A DNA stretch of 64,000 bases from Streptomyces venezuelae (GTDB lineage Bacteria > Actinomycetota > Actinomycetes > Streptomycetales > Streptomycetaceae): the NCBI RefSeq assembly GCF_008642315.1, contig NZ_CP029192.1, positions 3,410,001-3,474,000 on the forward strand. The letters run 5' to 3'. This document shows, piece after piece, positions 25,970 through 35,485 of the stretch. How positions within the stretch are numbered: the stretch's first letter is position 1; every line of letters begins with the position of its first letter. The notes under the pieces were generated by a model. It saw only the letters and a list, made by a program, of their open reading frames with translations, was not told the DNA's origin and ran no database searches. Both the position numbers and the translations under genes were made by a program.

Positions 25970-26767
25970 CTACTCACCGGGCCACTGCGGCTTCCGCTTC
26001 TCGTTGAAGGCCGCGACGCCCTCCGCGCGGTCGGCCGAGAACGCCACCGTGCGCCAGGCCGCGTCCTCGACCTCCAGGCCCGCCCGCAGGTCCAGGCCGT
26101 GCCCGAGGCGCAGGGCGCGCTTGGCGGCGCGCAGGCCGACCGGCGAGTTGGCCGCGATGCGGGCGCCGAGCGCCAGCGCCTCCGTGCGGGCCTCGCCCTC
26201 CCCCACCAGCAGGTCCACCAGGCCCAACTCCCGTGCCTCCGCGGCCTCCACGCGGCGCGCGGAGAAGATCAGCTCGGCGGCGCGGGCGGCGCCCACGCGG
26301 CGCGGCAGGAGCTGGGTGCCGCCACCGCCGGGGATGACGCCGACGGACACCTCGGGGAGGCCGACGACCGCGGTCGGGTCGGCGACGATCATGTCGCAGG
26401 AGAGCGCGAGCTCGAACCCGCCGCCGAGCGCGAAGCCGTGCACGGCGGCGACGGTGGGCATCGGCAGCTCCAGGACGCCGGTGTACGAGGCGCGGGTCGT
26501 GGGGCGCTGGCGGCGCAGCTCGTCGTCGCTGAAGGAGTTCCGCTCCTTCAGGTCGGCACCCACGCAGAAGGCCCGCTCGTGGGTGGAGGTGAGGACGACG
26601 ACGCGGGCGTCGTGGTCCTCGGACAGGGCGGCGCAGGCGGTGGCGATGGAACGGGCCATCTCCGAGGAGACGGCGTTCATCGCCTTGGGACGGTCCAGGA
26701 CGAGCTCGACGACGTGGCCGTGCCGCCTGACCGCCACGTACTCCCCGTACCGCTGCTCGTCGCCCAT
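25970..26767 (-). CDS. Enoyl-CoA hydratase/isomerase family protein
   Basis: This is a 265-residue crotonase-fold enzyme acting on acyl-CoA. The oxyanion-hole motifs are visible: FCVGADLKERNSFSD and AAVHGFALGGGFELALSCDMIVAD, with the catalytic-region Glu in LPEVSVGVIPGGGGTQLLPRRVG. The family covers hydratases, isomerases and other reactions, so the substrate is open. It is followed on the same strand by the GGDEF gene after 85 bp. An ATG start is used. Confidence 0.9.
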   Translation of the reverse strand: MGDEQRYGEYVAVRRHGHVVELVLDRPKAMNAVSSEMARSIATACAALSEDHDARVVVLTSTHERAFCVGADLKERNSFSDDELRRQRPTTRASYTGVLELPMPTVAAVHGFALGGGFELALSCDMIVADPTAVVGLPEVSVGVIPGGGGTQLLPRRVGAARAAELIFSARRVEAAEARELGLVDLLVGEGEARTEALALGARIAANSPVGLRAAKRALRLGHGLDLRAGLEVEDAAWRTVAFSADRAEGVAAFNEKRKPQWPGE

Positions 26768-26843
26768 GACGCTCCTCCACCTCCGGTTAACGACCGTTAC
26801 CCGGGGATCATGTCACCGGGCCGGTCCCGGGGGAAGGGACTCC

Positions 26844-28061
26844 TCAGCCCCTTCGCGCCAGGAGCCAGGGCTCGACGACGCCGAGTCCGCGGACCGGGCG
26901 CTGCCACATCGGCTGGAGCGCGAAGCGGTACGAGGGCGGCTCCTCGCCCTCCTTCTCGGCCGCGGCGGCCTCCTCCGCGGCCTTCGTCTCGGACGCGGGC
27001 GCGTCGCCCGTGCGGGTCAGCTCCTCCGCGAACGCGCCGTCCACGAGGACGGCGTCCCGCGGCGCTATCGACGTGAGGCGGCTCGCGAGGTTCACGGTCG
27101 TGCCGAAGACGTCGCCCATGCGGGTCGTGACCGTCCCGAAGGCGATGCCGACGCGCAGCTCCGGCATCGTCTCGTCGTTGGCCATCGTCTCGATGAGGCG
27201 GAGTGCGATCTCGGCGGCGACGCCGGCGTCGTCCGCGGCGTAGAGGACCTCGTCGCCGAGGGTCTTGATGAGCCGGCCGCCGTGCGCGGCGACGAGATCC
27301 GCCGCCGTCGTCTCGAAGGCCTCGACGAGCTCCCCGAGCTCCTCCTCCTCCATGCGCCGGGTGAGCCGGGTGAACCCGACGAGGTCGGCGAAGCCGACGG
27401 CCAGGCGCCGGTCCACCATCTCCTCGTCGTCCGCGGCCTGCACGACGCGGCCGGTGGCGGCGGCGAGCTGGCGGCGCCACACGTAGACGAGGAACTCCTC
27501 CAGCTCGGGCAGGAGCAGCTCGATCAGCGGGTACGTGACCTCGGTCCGCGTCATGCCCGGCTCCGGAGGCTCGGTGAGCCCCTCAAGGAAGGAGTCGATC
27601 TGCCACTCGGCGAGGCGGGCGGTGGTCTGGCCCGTGGACCGCGCGACCTGTACGGCCATGGCCTCGCTCAGCAGGCCCGCCTCGACGAGGCCCGCGAGGC
27701 GGCGCAGGGCGAGTACGTCCGCTTCGGTGAGCGCCTTGGCCTGGCCGATGTCCGGAAAGCCCATGGCCCGCCAGAAGCGGGACGCCAGCTCCATGGAGAC
27801 GCCCGCGCTGCGGGCGGCCTGGAAGGGGGTGTAGCGGCGGTCCGCGCCGAGGATGAGCTGTTCGAGGCGGAGGGCGAGCGGGTCCTTCTCCGCGTCGTCC
27901 TCGCTCTTCTCGTCGACGTCGGGTACGGCGGGTACGCCGTGTACTCCGGGTGCGCCGGAGCCGTCCCTCGCACGGCCGGCCGCGGGGGCGGCGGTACGGC
28001 CGTCCCCGCCGTCGGGGGCGGGGTGCTCGCCCTCGCCCGAGCCCGTGTCGTCGACGGTCAC
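26844..28061 (-). CDS. cya: Class III adenylate cyclase
   Basis: It makes cAMP, which in Streptomyces influences germination and aerial growth. The 405-residue soluble protein has a disordered acidic N-terminus, a helical middle domain with MerR/AraC-like helices (YTPFQAARSAGVSMELASRFWRAMGFPDIGQAKALTEADVLALRRLAGL), and the cyclase domain at about 215-350 (RLAVGFADLVGFTRLTRR, with the metal-binding Asp, then GGRLIKTLGDEVLYAADD and GIAFGTVTTRMGDVFGTTVNLASRL). The GTG start follows GGAAGGG. Adenylate rather than guanylate cyclase is assumed from known Streptomyces Cya. Confidence 0.88.
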   Translation of the reverse strand: MTVDDTGSGEGEHPAPDGGDGRTAAPAAGRARDGSGAPGVHGVPAVPDVDEKSEDDAEKDPLALRLEQLILGADRRYTPFQAARSAGVSMELASRFWRAMGFPDIGQAKALTEADVLALRRLAGLVEAGLLSEAMAVQVARSTGQTTARLAEWQIDSFLEGLTEPPEPGMTRTEVTYPLIELLLPELEEFLVYVWRRQLAAATGRVVQAADDEEMVDRRLAVGFADLVGFTRLTRRMEEEELGELVEAFETTAADLVAAHGGRLIKTLGDEVLYAADDAGVAAEIALRLIETMANDETMPELRVGIAFGTVTTRMGDVFGTTVNLASRLTSIAPRDAVLVDGAFAEELTRTGDAPASETKAAEEAAAAEKEGEEPPSYRFALQPMWQRPVRGLGVVEPWLLARRG

Positions 28062-28220
28062 GCCTGCTGCCCTTCCGATCTGCCGCGGTCAGGTATCGAC
28101 CGGCGCCAACTTTACGGCAGGTGTGCCGCAGCTCACTCCCGACTCCCGGGACGCGCTCCTTGACGGCGGGGGATCGGGTGCGTCGCGCCGTCCGGCGGGT
28201 GCGGGTGCGTCGTGGCTTGT

Positions 28221-28240
28221 CGCGCAGTTCCCCGCGCCCC
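28221..28240. repeat. Interspersed 20-bp intergenic sequence
   Basis: CGCGCAGTTCCCCGCGCCCC recurs, on either strand, at 31376-31395 and 35317-35336, inside every unit of the 34.7-35.3 kb array, and shortened at 35385-35399. Here it lies in the 244-bp gap between the biotin ligase and cyclase genes. Just after it is a short direct repeat (CATCCGTCGCCCCGCGCCC twice). Confidence 0.7.
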
Positions 28241-28305
28241 CAAAAGCACATCCGTCGCCCCGCGCCCAAAGCGCATCCGTCGCCCCGCGCCCCGCAAGCC
28301 CCGCC

Positions 28306-29169
28306 TCAGCCCGCGGGGCGCAAGTGGATGATGTCGGCTGCTGATACCGGGTGCTGTACGCCCTCCCCCGTGGCCAGGATCAGGCGGCCGTCCGTGTCCA
28401 GGGCCACCGCTTCGCCCTCCAGGGAGCGGTCGCCGGGGAGTTCCGCCCGGACCTGGCGGCCCAGCGTCGCGCAGCCGGCCGCGTAGGTCTCCTGGAGGCG
28501 GGTGGAGGTCGGGTCGCCCGACGCGTCGCGCCAGGTGACGTACCAGTGCTCCAGGGAGCGGAGAACGGCCCGGAGCAACGGGTCACGGTCCGTGACCTTC
28601 GCGCCGGCCAGGGCGAGCGAGCCCGCCGTCGGCACGGGCAGCTCGTCCTCGCGCAGGGTGACGTTGAGGCCGACGCCGATCACGATGCCCCCGTCGGCCG
28701 CGGAGCCCGCTCGCTCCGCGAGGATGCCGCCCGCCTTCCGCTCCTGGTCACCGACCGTGACCAGGAGGTCGTTCGGCCACTTGAGTGCCGTGTCGACGCC
28801 GGCGACACGGGAGAGGCCCGTCGCCACCGCCACGCCCGTGAGCAGCGGCAGCCAGCCCCACCGCTCGACCGGCACCTCGGCGGGCTTGAGCAGCACGGAG
28901 AAGAAGAGGCCCGAGCGCGCGGGCGCGGACCAGCGGCGGTCGAGGCGCCCCCGCGCCGCGCTCTGCTCCTCGGCGACGAGGACCGCGCCCTCGGAAAGCT
29001 CGTCCGCCCGCGCCGCGAGGTCGGAGTTGGTGGAACCGGTCACGGGCACCACGTCGAGGGAGGACCACAGGCCGCCGTCCCTGAGGAGGGTCTTACGGAG
29101 CGAGGCCGCGTTCAGGGGCGGCCTGTCGAGGTCGGACCAGCGGTTGTCTTCAGCATCTGACGGCGTCAT
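28306..29169 (-). CDS. birA: Biotin--[acyl-CoA-carboxylase] ligase
   Basis: It attaches biotin to the lysine of the carboxylase carrier domain, first making biotinyl-AMP. The 287-residue protein lacks the N-terminal DNA-binding domain of E. coli BirA. The ligase motifs are VTGSTNSDLAARADELSEGAVLVAEEQSAARGRLDRRW (the GRGR-type loop) and LKWPNDLLV with KAGGILAE. It is divergent from the carboxylase beta gene, and the biotinylated alpha subunit lies a few genes away, so enzyme and substrate are genetically linked. The ATG at 29169 is used. Confidence 0.93.
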   Translation of the reverse strand: MTPSDAEDNRWSDLDRPPLNAASLRKTLLRDGGLWSSLDVVPVTGSTNSDLAARADELSEGAVLVAEEQSAARGRLDRRWSAPARSGLFFSVLLKPAEVPVERWGWLPLLTGVAVATGLSRVAGVDTALKWPNDLLVTVGDQERKAGGILAERAGSAADGGIVIGVGLNVTLREDELPVPTAGSLALAGAKVTDRDPLLRAVLRSLEHWYVTWRDASGDPTSTRLQETYAAGCATLGRQVRAELPGDRSLEGEAVALDTDGRLILATGEGVQHPVSAADIIHLRPAG

Positions 29170-29295
29170 GCAAGCCACCTTAGGTGTGGCAAACGCCGCA
29201 CTGCCGAACGGTATCGGCGCCGATACGCTACGGGTCAGTAGCCAGCCGCACAGCCGTAGACAAGCACCTTTGAGCAGGCAGGGAGCCGCATCCCG

Positions 29296-30924
29296 ATGTC
29301 CGAGCCGGAACAGCCCAACGTGCCCGCGTCAGACCGCACCGCCGAAGACGGCGCCGTCGACATCCATACGACCGCGGGGAAACTTGCCGACCTGCAGCGC
29401 CGCATCGAGGAGGCCAAGCACGCGGGCTCGGCCCGAGCGGTCGAGAAGCAGCACGCCAAGGGCAAGCTGACGGCGCGCGAACGCATTGAACTACTGCTCG
29501 ACGAAGGCTCCTTCGTCGAGCTCGACGAGTTCGCCCAGCACCGGTCGACCAACTTCGGCCTGGAGAAGAACCGGCCGTACGGCGACGGCGTGGTGACCGG
29601 ATACGGCACCGTCGACGGCCGCCCGATCGCCGTGTTCTCCCAGGACTTCACCGTCTTCGGCGGCGCGCTCGGCGAGGTCTTCGGACAGAAGATCGTCAAG
29701 GTCATGGACTTCGCGCTGAAGACGGGCTGCCCGGTCGTCGGCATCAACGACTCCGGCGGCGCCCGCATCCAGGAGGGCGTCATGGCCCTCGGGATGTACG
29801 GCGAGATCTTCCGCCGGAACACCCACGCGTCCGGTGTGATCCCGCAGATCTCCCTGGTCGTCGGGCCGTGCGCGGGCGGTGCCGTCTACTCCCCCGCGAT
29901 CACCGACTTCACGGTCATGGTCGACCAGACCTCGCACATGTTCATCACGGGACCCGACGTCATCAAGACCGTCACCGGCGAGGACGTGGGCTTCGAGGAG
30001 CTGGGCGGCGCCCGCACCCACAACTCCACGTCGGGTGTGGCGCACCACATGGCGGGCGACGAGAAGGACGCGATCGAGTACGTCAAGTCGCTCCTGTCGT
30101 ACCTGCCTTCGAACAACCTCAGCGAGCCGCCCGCCTTCCCCGAGGAGGCGGACCTCGCGCCCACGGACGAGGACCTGGCGCTGGACACGCTGATCCCGGA
30201 CAGCGCGAACCAGCCGTACGACATGCACGGCGTCATCGAACACGTCCTGGACGACGCCGAGTTCTTCGAGACGCAGCCGCTGTTCGCGCCGAACATCCTC
30301 ACCGGCTTCGGCCGGATCGAGGGCCACCCGGTGGGCATCGTCGCCAACCAGCCGACGCAGTTCGCCGGCTGCCTGAACATCGACGCCTCGGAGAAGGGCG
30401 CCCGCTTCGTCCGCACCTGCGACGCGTTCAATATCCCGGTCATCACCTTCGTCGACGTGCCGGGCTTCCTGCCGGGCGTCGAGCAGGAGCACACGGGCAT
30501 CATCCGCCGCGGCGCGAAGCTCATCTACGCGTACGCGGAGGCCACCGTCCCGCTGATCACGATCATCACGCGCAAGGCGTTCGGCGGCGCGTACGACGTG
30601 ATGGGCTCCAAGCACCTGGGCGCCGACCTGAACCTGGCCTGGCCGACCGCGCAGATCGCGGTGATGGGCGCGCAGGGCGCGGTCAACATCCTGCACCGCC
30701 GCACGATCGCCGAGGCCGGGGACGAGGTCGAGGAGGTCAGGGCGCGGCTCATCCAGGAGTACGAGGACGCGCTGCTGAACCCGTACACGGCGGCCGAGCG
30801 CGGGTACGTCGACGCGGTGATCATGCCGTCCGAAACCCGCTCCCACCTCGTGCGGGGCCTGCGTCAGCTGCGTACGAAGCGGGAATCCCTCCCTCCGAAG
30901 AAGCACGGCAACATCCCCCTCTAG
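29296..30924 (+). CDS. pccB: Acyl-CoA carboxylase beta (carboxyltransferase) subunit
   Basis: This 542-residue subunit moves the carboxyl group from biotin to propionyl- or acetyl-CoA, giving (methyl)malonyl-CoA for fatty acids and polyketides. It has the two crotonase-like halves of the family: [26 protein letters not shown] with the oxyanion [16 protein letters not shown], then [47 protein letters not shown]. It is followed after 17 bp by the epsilon subunit. Closest in layout to Streptomyces propionyl-CoA carboxylase PccB; acyl-chain preference is inferred. Confidence 0.93.
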   Translation: MSEPEQPNVPASDRTAEDGAVDIHTTAGKLADLQRRIEEAKHAGSARAVEKQHAKGKLTARERIELLLDEGSFVELDEFAQHRSTNFGLEKNRPYGDGVVTGYGTVDGRPIAVFSQDFTVFGGALGEVFGQKIVKVMDFALKTGCPVVGINDSGGARIQEGVMALGMYGEIFRRNTHASGVIPQISLVVGPCAGGAVYSPAITDFTVMVDQTSHMFITGPDVIKTVTGEDVGFEELGGARTHNSTSGVAHHMAGDEKDAIEYVKSLLSYLPSNNLSEPPAFPEEADLAPTDEDLALDTLIPDSANQPYDMHGVIEHVLDDAEFFETQPLFAPNILTGFGRIEGHPVGIVANQPTQFAGCLNIDASEKGARFVRTCDAFNIPVITFVDVPGFLPGVEQEHTGIIRRGAKLIYAYAEATVPLITIITRKAFGGAYDVMGSKHLGADLNLAWPTAQIAVMGAQGAVNILHRRTIAEAGDEVEEVRARLIQEYEDALLNPYTAAERGYVDAVIMPSETRSHLVRGLRQLRTKRESLPPKKHGNIPL

Positions 30925-30941
30925 TCCCTCAGGGAGGGCTC

Positions 30942-31148
30942 ATGATCAAGGTCGTACGCGGAAACCCGACCCCGGAGGAGCTCGCCGCCGCCCTGGCGGT
31001 GGTCCAGGTGCGCGCCGCGGCGGTGGCGGACGGACCGTCCGGCGCGCCCGCGCCGCCCGACTCCTGGGCGGACCCCGCACGGGTGGCCCGCCACCGGCTG
31101 CCCGCCCCCTCGCCGACGGCGTGGGGCCGCAGCTACTGGCCCGGCTAG
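30942..31148 (+). CDS. pccE: Acyl-CoA carboxylase epsilon subunit
   Basis: This 68-residue protein, found only in actinobacterial carboxylases, stimulates the alpha-beta complex. It has the family start [21 protein letters not shown] and the end WGRSYWPG, joined by an Ala/Pro linker. It begins 17 bp after the beta-subunit stop with an AGGGAGGG site, so it is co-transcribed. The gene is short but clear from sequence and position. Confidence 0.92.
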   Translation: MIKVVRGNPTPEELAAALAVVQVRAAAVADGPSGAPAPPDSWADPARVARHRLPAPSPTAWGRSYWPG

Positions 31149-31185
31149 AGCCGGGAAGCCGGTCCGGGCCCGGGCCGGGAGAACT

Positions 31186-31201
31186 TGAGTACGCGTACTC
31201 A
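31186..31201. promoter_or_regulatory. Perfect 16-bp palindrome before a small membrane gene
   Basis: TGAGTACGCGTACTCA is fully self-complementary. It lies 37 bp after the epsilon-subunit stop and 35 bp before the ATG of the 42-residue membrane protein. It may be an operator or promoter element; no dedicated regulator is adjacent. Confidence 0.5.
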
Positions 31202-31236
31202 GGCGTCCCGGCCCGTCCGGCCGCAGTATCGATTGC

Positions 31237-31365
31237 ATGCTGTGGTCGGACCCGGAGAACAACCCTCCGAAGGACATGCGGGACCTGCAGGCGAGGATGC
31301 GCCGCGCGGGCCTCGTCCTCGCCCTGGCGATGGTCGTCGCGATGTTCGTGCTCGGCGTCCACTGA
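31237..31365 (+). CDS. 42-residue single-span membrane protein
   Basis: The tiny gene encodes [20 protein letters not shown], then [22 protein letters not shown]. The second half is one membrane helix next to Arg-Arg, so the N-terminus should face the cytoplasm. The codon pattern (G/C at third positions throughout) and a palindromic upstream site support a real gene. It has no recognised function. It lies between the carboxylase epsilon gene and maf. Confidence 0.6.
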   Translation: MLWSDPENNPPKDMRDLQARMRRAGLVLALAMVVAMFVLGVH

Positions 31366-31375
31366 GCGCCCTGAA

Positions 31376-31395
31376 GGGGCGCGGGGAACTGCGCG
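31376..31395. repeat. Interspersed 20-bp intergenic sequence
   Basis: GGGGCGCGGGGAACTGCGCG, the same element as at 28221-28240 but on the other strand, starts 11 bp after the small membrane gene's stop. Confidence 0.7.
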
Positions 31396-31459
31396 AACAG
31401 CCACCACGTACCCGCTGGAGCGCAACACGCCGCCCGGCACAGCGCCTACGCTGACCCGC

Positions 31460-32068
31460 ATGAGTGATCAGCCCCGCCGTCTCGTCCTCGCCTCCCAGTC
31501 GCCCGCCAGGCTCGGCCTGCTCCGGCAGGCGGGCCTCGCCCCCGAGGTGATCGTCAGCGGCGTCGACGAGGACAAGGTGTCCGCGCCGACCCCCGCAGAG
31601 CTCGCCCTCGCCCTGGCCGAGGCCAAGGCGTCCGTGGTCGCAGCGCGCCCCGACGCCAAGGACGCGCTGGTCATCGGCTGTGATTCCGTCCTGGAGCTGG
31701 ACGGCCGGGCGCTCGGCAAGCCCGCGGACGCCGAGGAGGCCACCGCCCGCTGGAAGGACATGCGCGGCCGCGCGGGCGTCCTGCAGACCGGTCACTGCGT
31801 CCGCGACACCGTCTCCGGGCGGTACGCGTCGGCGACGGCGTCCACCGTCGTCCGCTTCGGCGAGCCCTCCGACGCCGAGATCGCCGCGTACGTGGCGAGC
31901 GGCGAACCGCTGCACGTGGCGGGGGCCTTCACGCTGGACGGCCGCTCGGCGCCGTTCATCGACGGCATCGAGGGCGACCACGGCAACGTCATCGGCCTCT
32001 CGCTGCCGCTGCTGCGCCGCCTCCTCGCGGAACTGGGCGTGGGCATCACGGAGTTGTGGGGGAAGTAG
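31460..32068 (+). CDS. maf: Maf-like nucleotide pyrophosphatase
   Basis: Maf proteins hydrolyse dTTP, UTP or modified nucleoside triphosphates to monophosphates. The 202-residue product has the N-terminal [21 protein letters not shown] nucleotide-binding loop, [22 protein letters not shown] with the catalytic Asp, and the conserved late stretch [31 protein letters not shown]. It ends 1 bp from the convergent membrane-protein gene, with no space for a terminator. Confidence 0.92.
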   Translation: MSDQPRRLVLASQSPARLGLLRQAGLAPEVIVSGVDEDKVSAPTPAELALALAEAKASVVAARPDAKDALVIGCDSVLELDGRALGKPADAEEATARWKDMRGRAGVLQTGHCVRDTVSGRYASATASTVVRFGEPSDAEIAAYVASGEPLHVAGAFTLDGRSAPFIDGIEGDHGNVIGLSLPLLRRLLAELGVGITELWGK

Positions 32069-32069
32069 G

Positions 32070-32501
32070 TCAGGCGGCCTGTGGGGCCGCCACCGCGGCG
32101 TCCTGCTGCGCCTTCCTCTCGTACGCCACGAGCGGCAGGACGATCAGGCCGAGCACGACCATCATGAACGCGAACGCGGCCCAGCCAACCAGGCCGACGC
32201 AGAACGCCCCCAGGAGCGCGTGCAGGACGGCGCAGCTGATCAGCAGGATGCGGCCGAAGGTGCCCGGGGCGCGGTCGCGCACGGCGGTGCGGGCCAGGAC
32301 GATGGCGCACAGGGCGAGATAGCCGCCGAAGAGGCCGCCCGCGATCCAGGTGGACACGGTCATCGCGTGCGGGTCCAGGCCCGCGAGCGACATGTCCTGC
32401 TTGTCGACGACGAGGCCGAGGAACCAGTTGAGGAGCGCGATGCCGACCGCCTCCACGAGAAGCACGATCGCACCCACCCAGGCCACCGGTCTGCGCGCCA
32501 C
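32070..32501 (-). CDS. Four-helix membrane protein of unknown function
   Basis: This 143-residue protein has four hydrophobic segments: WVGAIVLLVEAVGIALLNWFLGLVV, TWIAGGLFGGYLALCAIVLA, ILLISCAVLHALLGAFCVGLV and AAFAFMMVVLGLIVLPLVAY. It ends in an Ala/Gln tail. No family is recognised. It converges on maf with a 1-bp gap and is followed upstream by a long gap before the carboxylase alpha gene. Confidence 0.8.
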   Translation of the reverse strand: MARRPVAWVGAIVLLVEAVGIALLNWFLGLVVDKQDMSLAGLDPHAMTVSTWIAGGLFGGYLALCAIVLARTAVRDRAPGTFGRILLISCAVLHALLGAFCVGLVGWAAFAFMMVVLGLIVLPLVAYERKAQQDAAVAAPQAA

Positions 32502-32874
32502 GGCGCCCCACCCACTTCCCTCTGCTGTTGCTCAAGCTGTTGCTGTTACCCCTAGTACGTTCGAGCCATCGCGAACGCTACTAACCGGTAAACCCAGGGA
32601 CAAGAGCTGTGCCGCAGGCAAAGAATCATTGGGCCATTCGTAGGGACTCCACAAAGAAAGCCCCGTGTCCGCAGCGCTGACTCACAGAGACCTTGACCAC
32701 ATCGGAGGGCTACGCTGCCGTGGAGGGACCCTGCGTACCGCGGTGCGACAAGGGTTTTCGCGAACCTAGCCGGTCTCGAGTGACACTCCGTGTGGGCAAG
32801 CTCACCATTGGGGACGGGTCGTAAGGCCGTGTCGGCAGTCCCTAAACTCGGCTTGTTTCAAGGAGGGAGCCATC
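32502..32874. other. 373-bp gap upstream of carboxylase alpha gene
   Basis: No coding sequence is seen. It contains an imperfect inverted repeat at 32558-32577 (CGTTCG and CGAACG arms, 8 bp apart), near the divergent membrane gene. A -10-like TAAACT lies at 32843-32848, followed by a strong ribosome site AAGGAGG about 8 bp before the GTG. No good -35 partner was found. The gap probably holds both divergent promoters. Confidence 0.5.
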
Positions 32875-34647
32875 GTGCGCAAGGTGCTCATCGCCAACCG
32901 TGGCGAAATCGCTGTCCGCGTTGCCCGGGCATGCCGGGATGCAGGGATCGCGAGCGTAGCCGTCTACGCAGACCCTGACAGGGACGCTCTGCATGTACGG
33001 GCAGCCGATGAGGCGTTCGCGCTGGGCGGTGACACTCCGGCCACCAGCTACCTGGACATCTCCAAGGTGCTGGCCGCGGCCAAGGACGCGGGGGCGGACG
33101 CCATCCACCCCGGCTACGGCTTCCTTTCGGAGAACGCCGACTTCGCGCAGGCCGTCATCGACGCGGGCCTGAACTGGATCGGCCCGCCGCCGCAGGCCAT
33201 CCGTGACCTCGGCGACAAGGTCGCCGCGCGGCACATCGCGCAGCGTGCGGGCGCCCCGCTGGTCGCGGGCACGCCCGACCCGGTGTCCGGCGCCGACGAG
33301 GTCGTCGCCTTCGCCGAGGCGAACGGCCTGCCGATCGCCATCAAGGCGGCGTTCGGCGGTGGCGGGCGCGGTCTGAAGGTGGCCCGCACGCTCGAAGAGG
33401 TCCCGGAGCTTTACGACTCCGCGGTGCGCGAGGCCGTGGCGGCCTTCGGCCGCGGCGAGTGCTTCGTGGAGCGCTACCTCGACAAGCCGCGGCACGTCGA
33501 GACCCAGTGCCTCGCCGACAAGCACGGCAACGTCGTGGTCGTCTCGACCCGTGACTGCTCGCTGCAGCGCCGCCACCAGAAGCTCGTCGAGGAGGCGCCC
33601 GCGCCGTTCCTGACCGCCGAGCAGAACGCCGAGCTGTACGCCGCCTCCAAGGCGATCCTCAAGGAGGCCGGCTACGTCGGCGCGGGCACCGTCGAGTTCC
33701 TCGTCGGCGTCGACGGCACGATCTCCTTCCTGGAGGTCAACACCCGTCTGCAGGTCGAGCACCCGGTCACCGAAGAGGTCGCCGGCATCGACCTCGTCCG
33801 GGAGATGTTCCGCATCGCCGACGGCGAGGAGCTCGGCTACGGAGACCCGGAACTCCGGGGCCATTCCTTCGAGTTCCGCATCAACGGCGAGGACCCGGGC
33901 CGCAACTTCCTGCCCGCGCCCGGCACCGTCACCACGTTCGCGCCTCCGTCGGGACCCGGCGTCCGCCTGGACGCGGGTGTCGAGTCCGGCTCGGTCATCG
34001 GCCCGGCCTGGGACTCGCTCCTCGCCAAGCTGATCGTCACCGGCGCGACCCGCGAGCAGGCGCTGCAGCGCGCCGCCCGCGCGCTCGCGGAGTTCAACGT
34101 CGAGGGCATGGCGACCGCCATCCCGTTCCACCGTGCCGTCGTCAAGGACCCGGCGTTCGGTCCCGAACTGACCGGCTCCAGCGACCCGTTCACGGTCCAC
34201 ACCCGGTGGATCGAGACCGAGTTCGTCAACGAGATCCCGCCGTTCACTGGGACGGGTGACGCCGAGACGGACGAGGAGCCGGGCCGCGAGACGGTCGTCG
34301 TCGAGGTCGGCGGCAAGCGCCTCGAGGTCTCGCTGCCGTCCTCGCTGGGCATGACGATCGCGCGCACCGCGGCGGCGGGCGGCGCCCGTCCAAAGCGCCG
34401 TGCGGCCAAGAAGTCGGGCCCCGCGGCGTCCGGTGACACCCTCGCCTCGCCCATGCAGGGCACGATCGTCAAGGTCGCGGTCGAGGAGGGCCAGGAGGTC
34501 AAGGAGGGCGACCTGGTCGTCGTCCTGGAGGCCATGAAGATGGAACAGCCCCTGAACGCGCACCGTTCGGGCACGATCAAGGGCCTCACCGCGGAGGTCG
34601 GCGGGAGCCTGACGTCCGGCGCGGTGATCTGCGAGATCAAGGACTGA
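32875..34647 (+). CDS. accA2: Acyl-CoA carboxylase alpha subunit (biotin carboxylase + carrier)
   Basis: This is the biotin-dependent subunit shared by acetyl- and propionyl-CoA carboxylases of Streptomyces. The 590-residue product has the biotin carboxylase domain ([22 protein letters not shown]-grasp loop [11 protein letters not shown], catalytic region [18 protein letters not shown]), a linker with basic stretch [11 protein letters not shown], and a C-terminal carrier domain with biotinylated lysine ~555 in [13 protein letters not shown] start with a strong AAGGAGG site. It works with the beta and epsilon subunits and the biotin ligase encoded nearby. Confidence 0.93.
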   Translation: MRKVLIANRGEIAVRVARACRDAGIASVAVYADPDRDALHVRAADEAFALGGDTPATSYLDISKVLAAAKDAGADAIHPGYGFLSENADFAQAVIDAGLNWIGPPPQAIRDLGDKVAARHIAQRAGAPLVAGTPDPVSGADEVVAFAEANGLPIAIKAAFGGGGRGLKVARTLEEVPELYDSAVREAVAAFGRGECFVERYLDKPRHVETQCLADKHGNVVVVSTRDCSLQRRHQKLVEEAPAPFLTAEQNAELYAASKAILKEAGYVGAGTVEFLVGVDGTISFLEVNTRLQVEHPVTEEVAGIDLVREMFRIADGEELGYGDPELRGHSFEFRINGEDPGRNFLPAPGTVTTFAPPSGPGVRLDAGVESGSVIGPAWDSLLAKLIVTGATREQALQRAARALAEFNVEGMATAIPFHRAVVKDPAFGPELTGSSDPFTVHTRWIETEFVNEIPPFTGTGDAETDEEPGRETVVVEVGGKRLEVSLPSSLGMTIARTAAAGGARPKRRAAKKSGPAASGDTLASPMQGTIVKVAVEEGQEVKEGDLVVVLEAMKMEQPLNAHRSGTIKGLTAEVGGSLTSGAVICEIKD

Positions 34648-34667
34648 TCCCGCAGCAGACGCATACG

Positions 34668-34708
34668 CCGATGGGCCGGACTGGAACTCTTCCAGCCCGG
34701 CCCATCGG
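34668..34708. terminator. Terminator hairpin after carboxylase alpha gene
   Basis: CCGATGGGCCGG and CCGGCCCATCGG pair around an inner CTGGAA-CTC-TTCCAG stem, with a single A/C mismatch. It is a 41-base hairpin starting 21 bp after the stop. Confidence 0.85.
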
Positions 34709-34721
34709 CGTTCCGTCCCCT

Positions 34722-35318
34722 GCGGCCCGGCGGGGGCTTGCCGCGCAGTTCCCCACGCCCATGAGCAGTCCCCCGCACCCGACACCGCTGCGCACAGGGC
34801 ACATTCGGTGGAGCGTCCGAGAGGCCCGGTCCCTCGCCCGCCGCGGCCCGGCGGGGGCTGATCGCGCAGTTCCCCGCGCCCCTAAGTCGTCCACCGCACC
34901 CGACACCGCTGCGTGCAGGGCGCATTCGGTGAGGCGTCCGGGAGGCCCAGCCCCTTGCCCGCCGCGGCCCGGCGGGGGCTGATCGCGCAGTTCCCCGCGC
35001 CCCTAAGTCGTCCACCGCACCCGACACCGCTGCGTGCAGGGCACATTCGGTGAGGCATCCGGGAGGCCCAGCCCCTCGCCCGCCGCAGCCCGGCGGGGGC
35101 TGATCGCGCAGTTCCCCACGCCCCTAAGTCGCCCACCGCACCCGACACCGCTGCGCACACGGCACATTCGGTGACGCGTCCGGGAGGCCCGGCCCCTCGC
35201 CCGCCGCAGCCCGGCGGGGGCTGATCGCGCAGTTCCCCACGCCCCTAAGTCGCCCACCGCACCCGACACCGCTGCGTGCAGGGCGCGTTCGGTGAGGCGT
35301 CACGGAGGACCAGTCAGG
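34722..35318. repeat. Array of about five 121-bp tandem repeats
   Basis: Units begin at 34722, 34843, 34964, 35085 and 35206, giving a period of exactly 121 bp each time. Each has a (G)CGGCCCGGCGGGGGCT or CAGCCCGG start, the interspersed sequence CGCGCAGTTCCCCGCGCCCC (or CACGCCCC), then CACCCGACACCGCTGCG and CATTCGGTGAGGCGTCC. The first unit is the most diverged. The units join directly with no unique spacers, so it is not CRISPR. The flanks 34709-34721 and 35319-35485 hold two more copies of the interspersed element and no gene. Confidence 0.93.
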
Positions 35319-35485
35319 GGCGCGGGGAACTGCGCGACGAGCCCCCACCGGCCCGCAGGTACGCACCATGAGCAACCAGCCCAAGGGGCGCGGGGAACTT
35401 GCACTCCGGTCGGGGCAAGCGCAACCGCTCCCGGCCCGCCCCGCGTCCTCTCCCGCGTAGAGCCGAAGGCCACGGGGGGACTTCA

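Noticed and set aside
31376..31395. GGGGCGCGGGGAACTGCGCG as a terminator
   Set aside because: The sequence does not form a good stem by itself and has no T-run; it is listed as a repeat.
32693..32716. TTGACC and TACGCT as a promoter for the carboxylase alpha gene
   Set aside because: The spacing is only 12 bp, too short for a usual sigma factor.
34722..35318. Possible CRISPR array
   Set aside because: Units are 121 bp and join directly with no unique spacers, and no cas genes are present.
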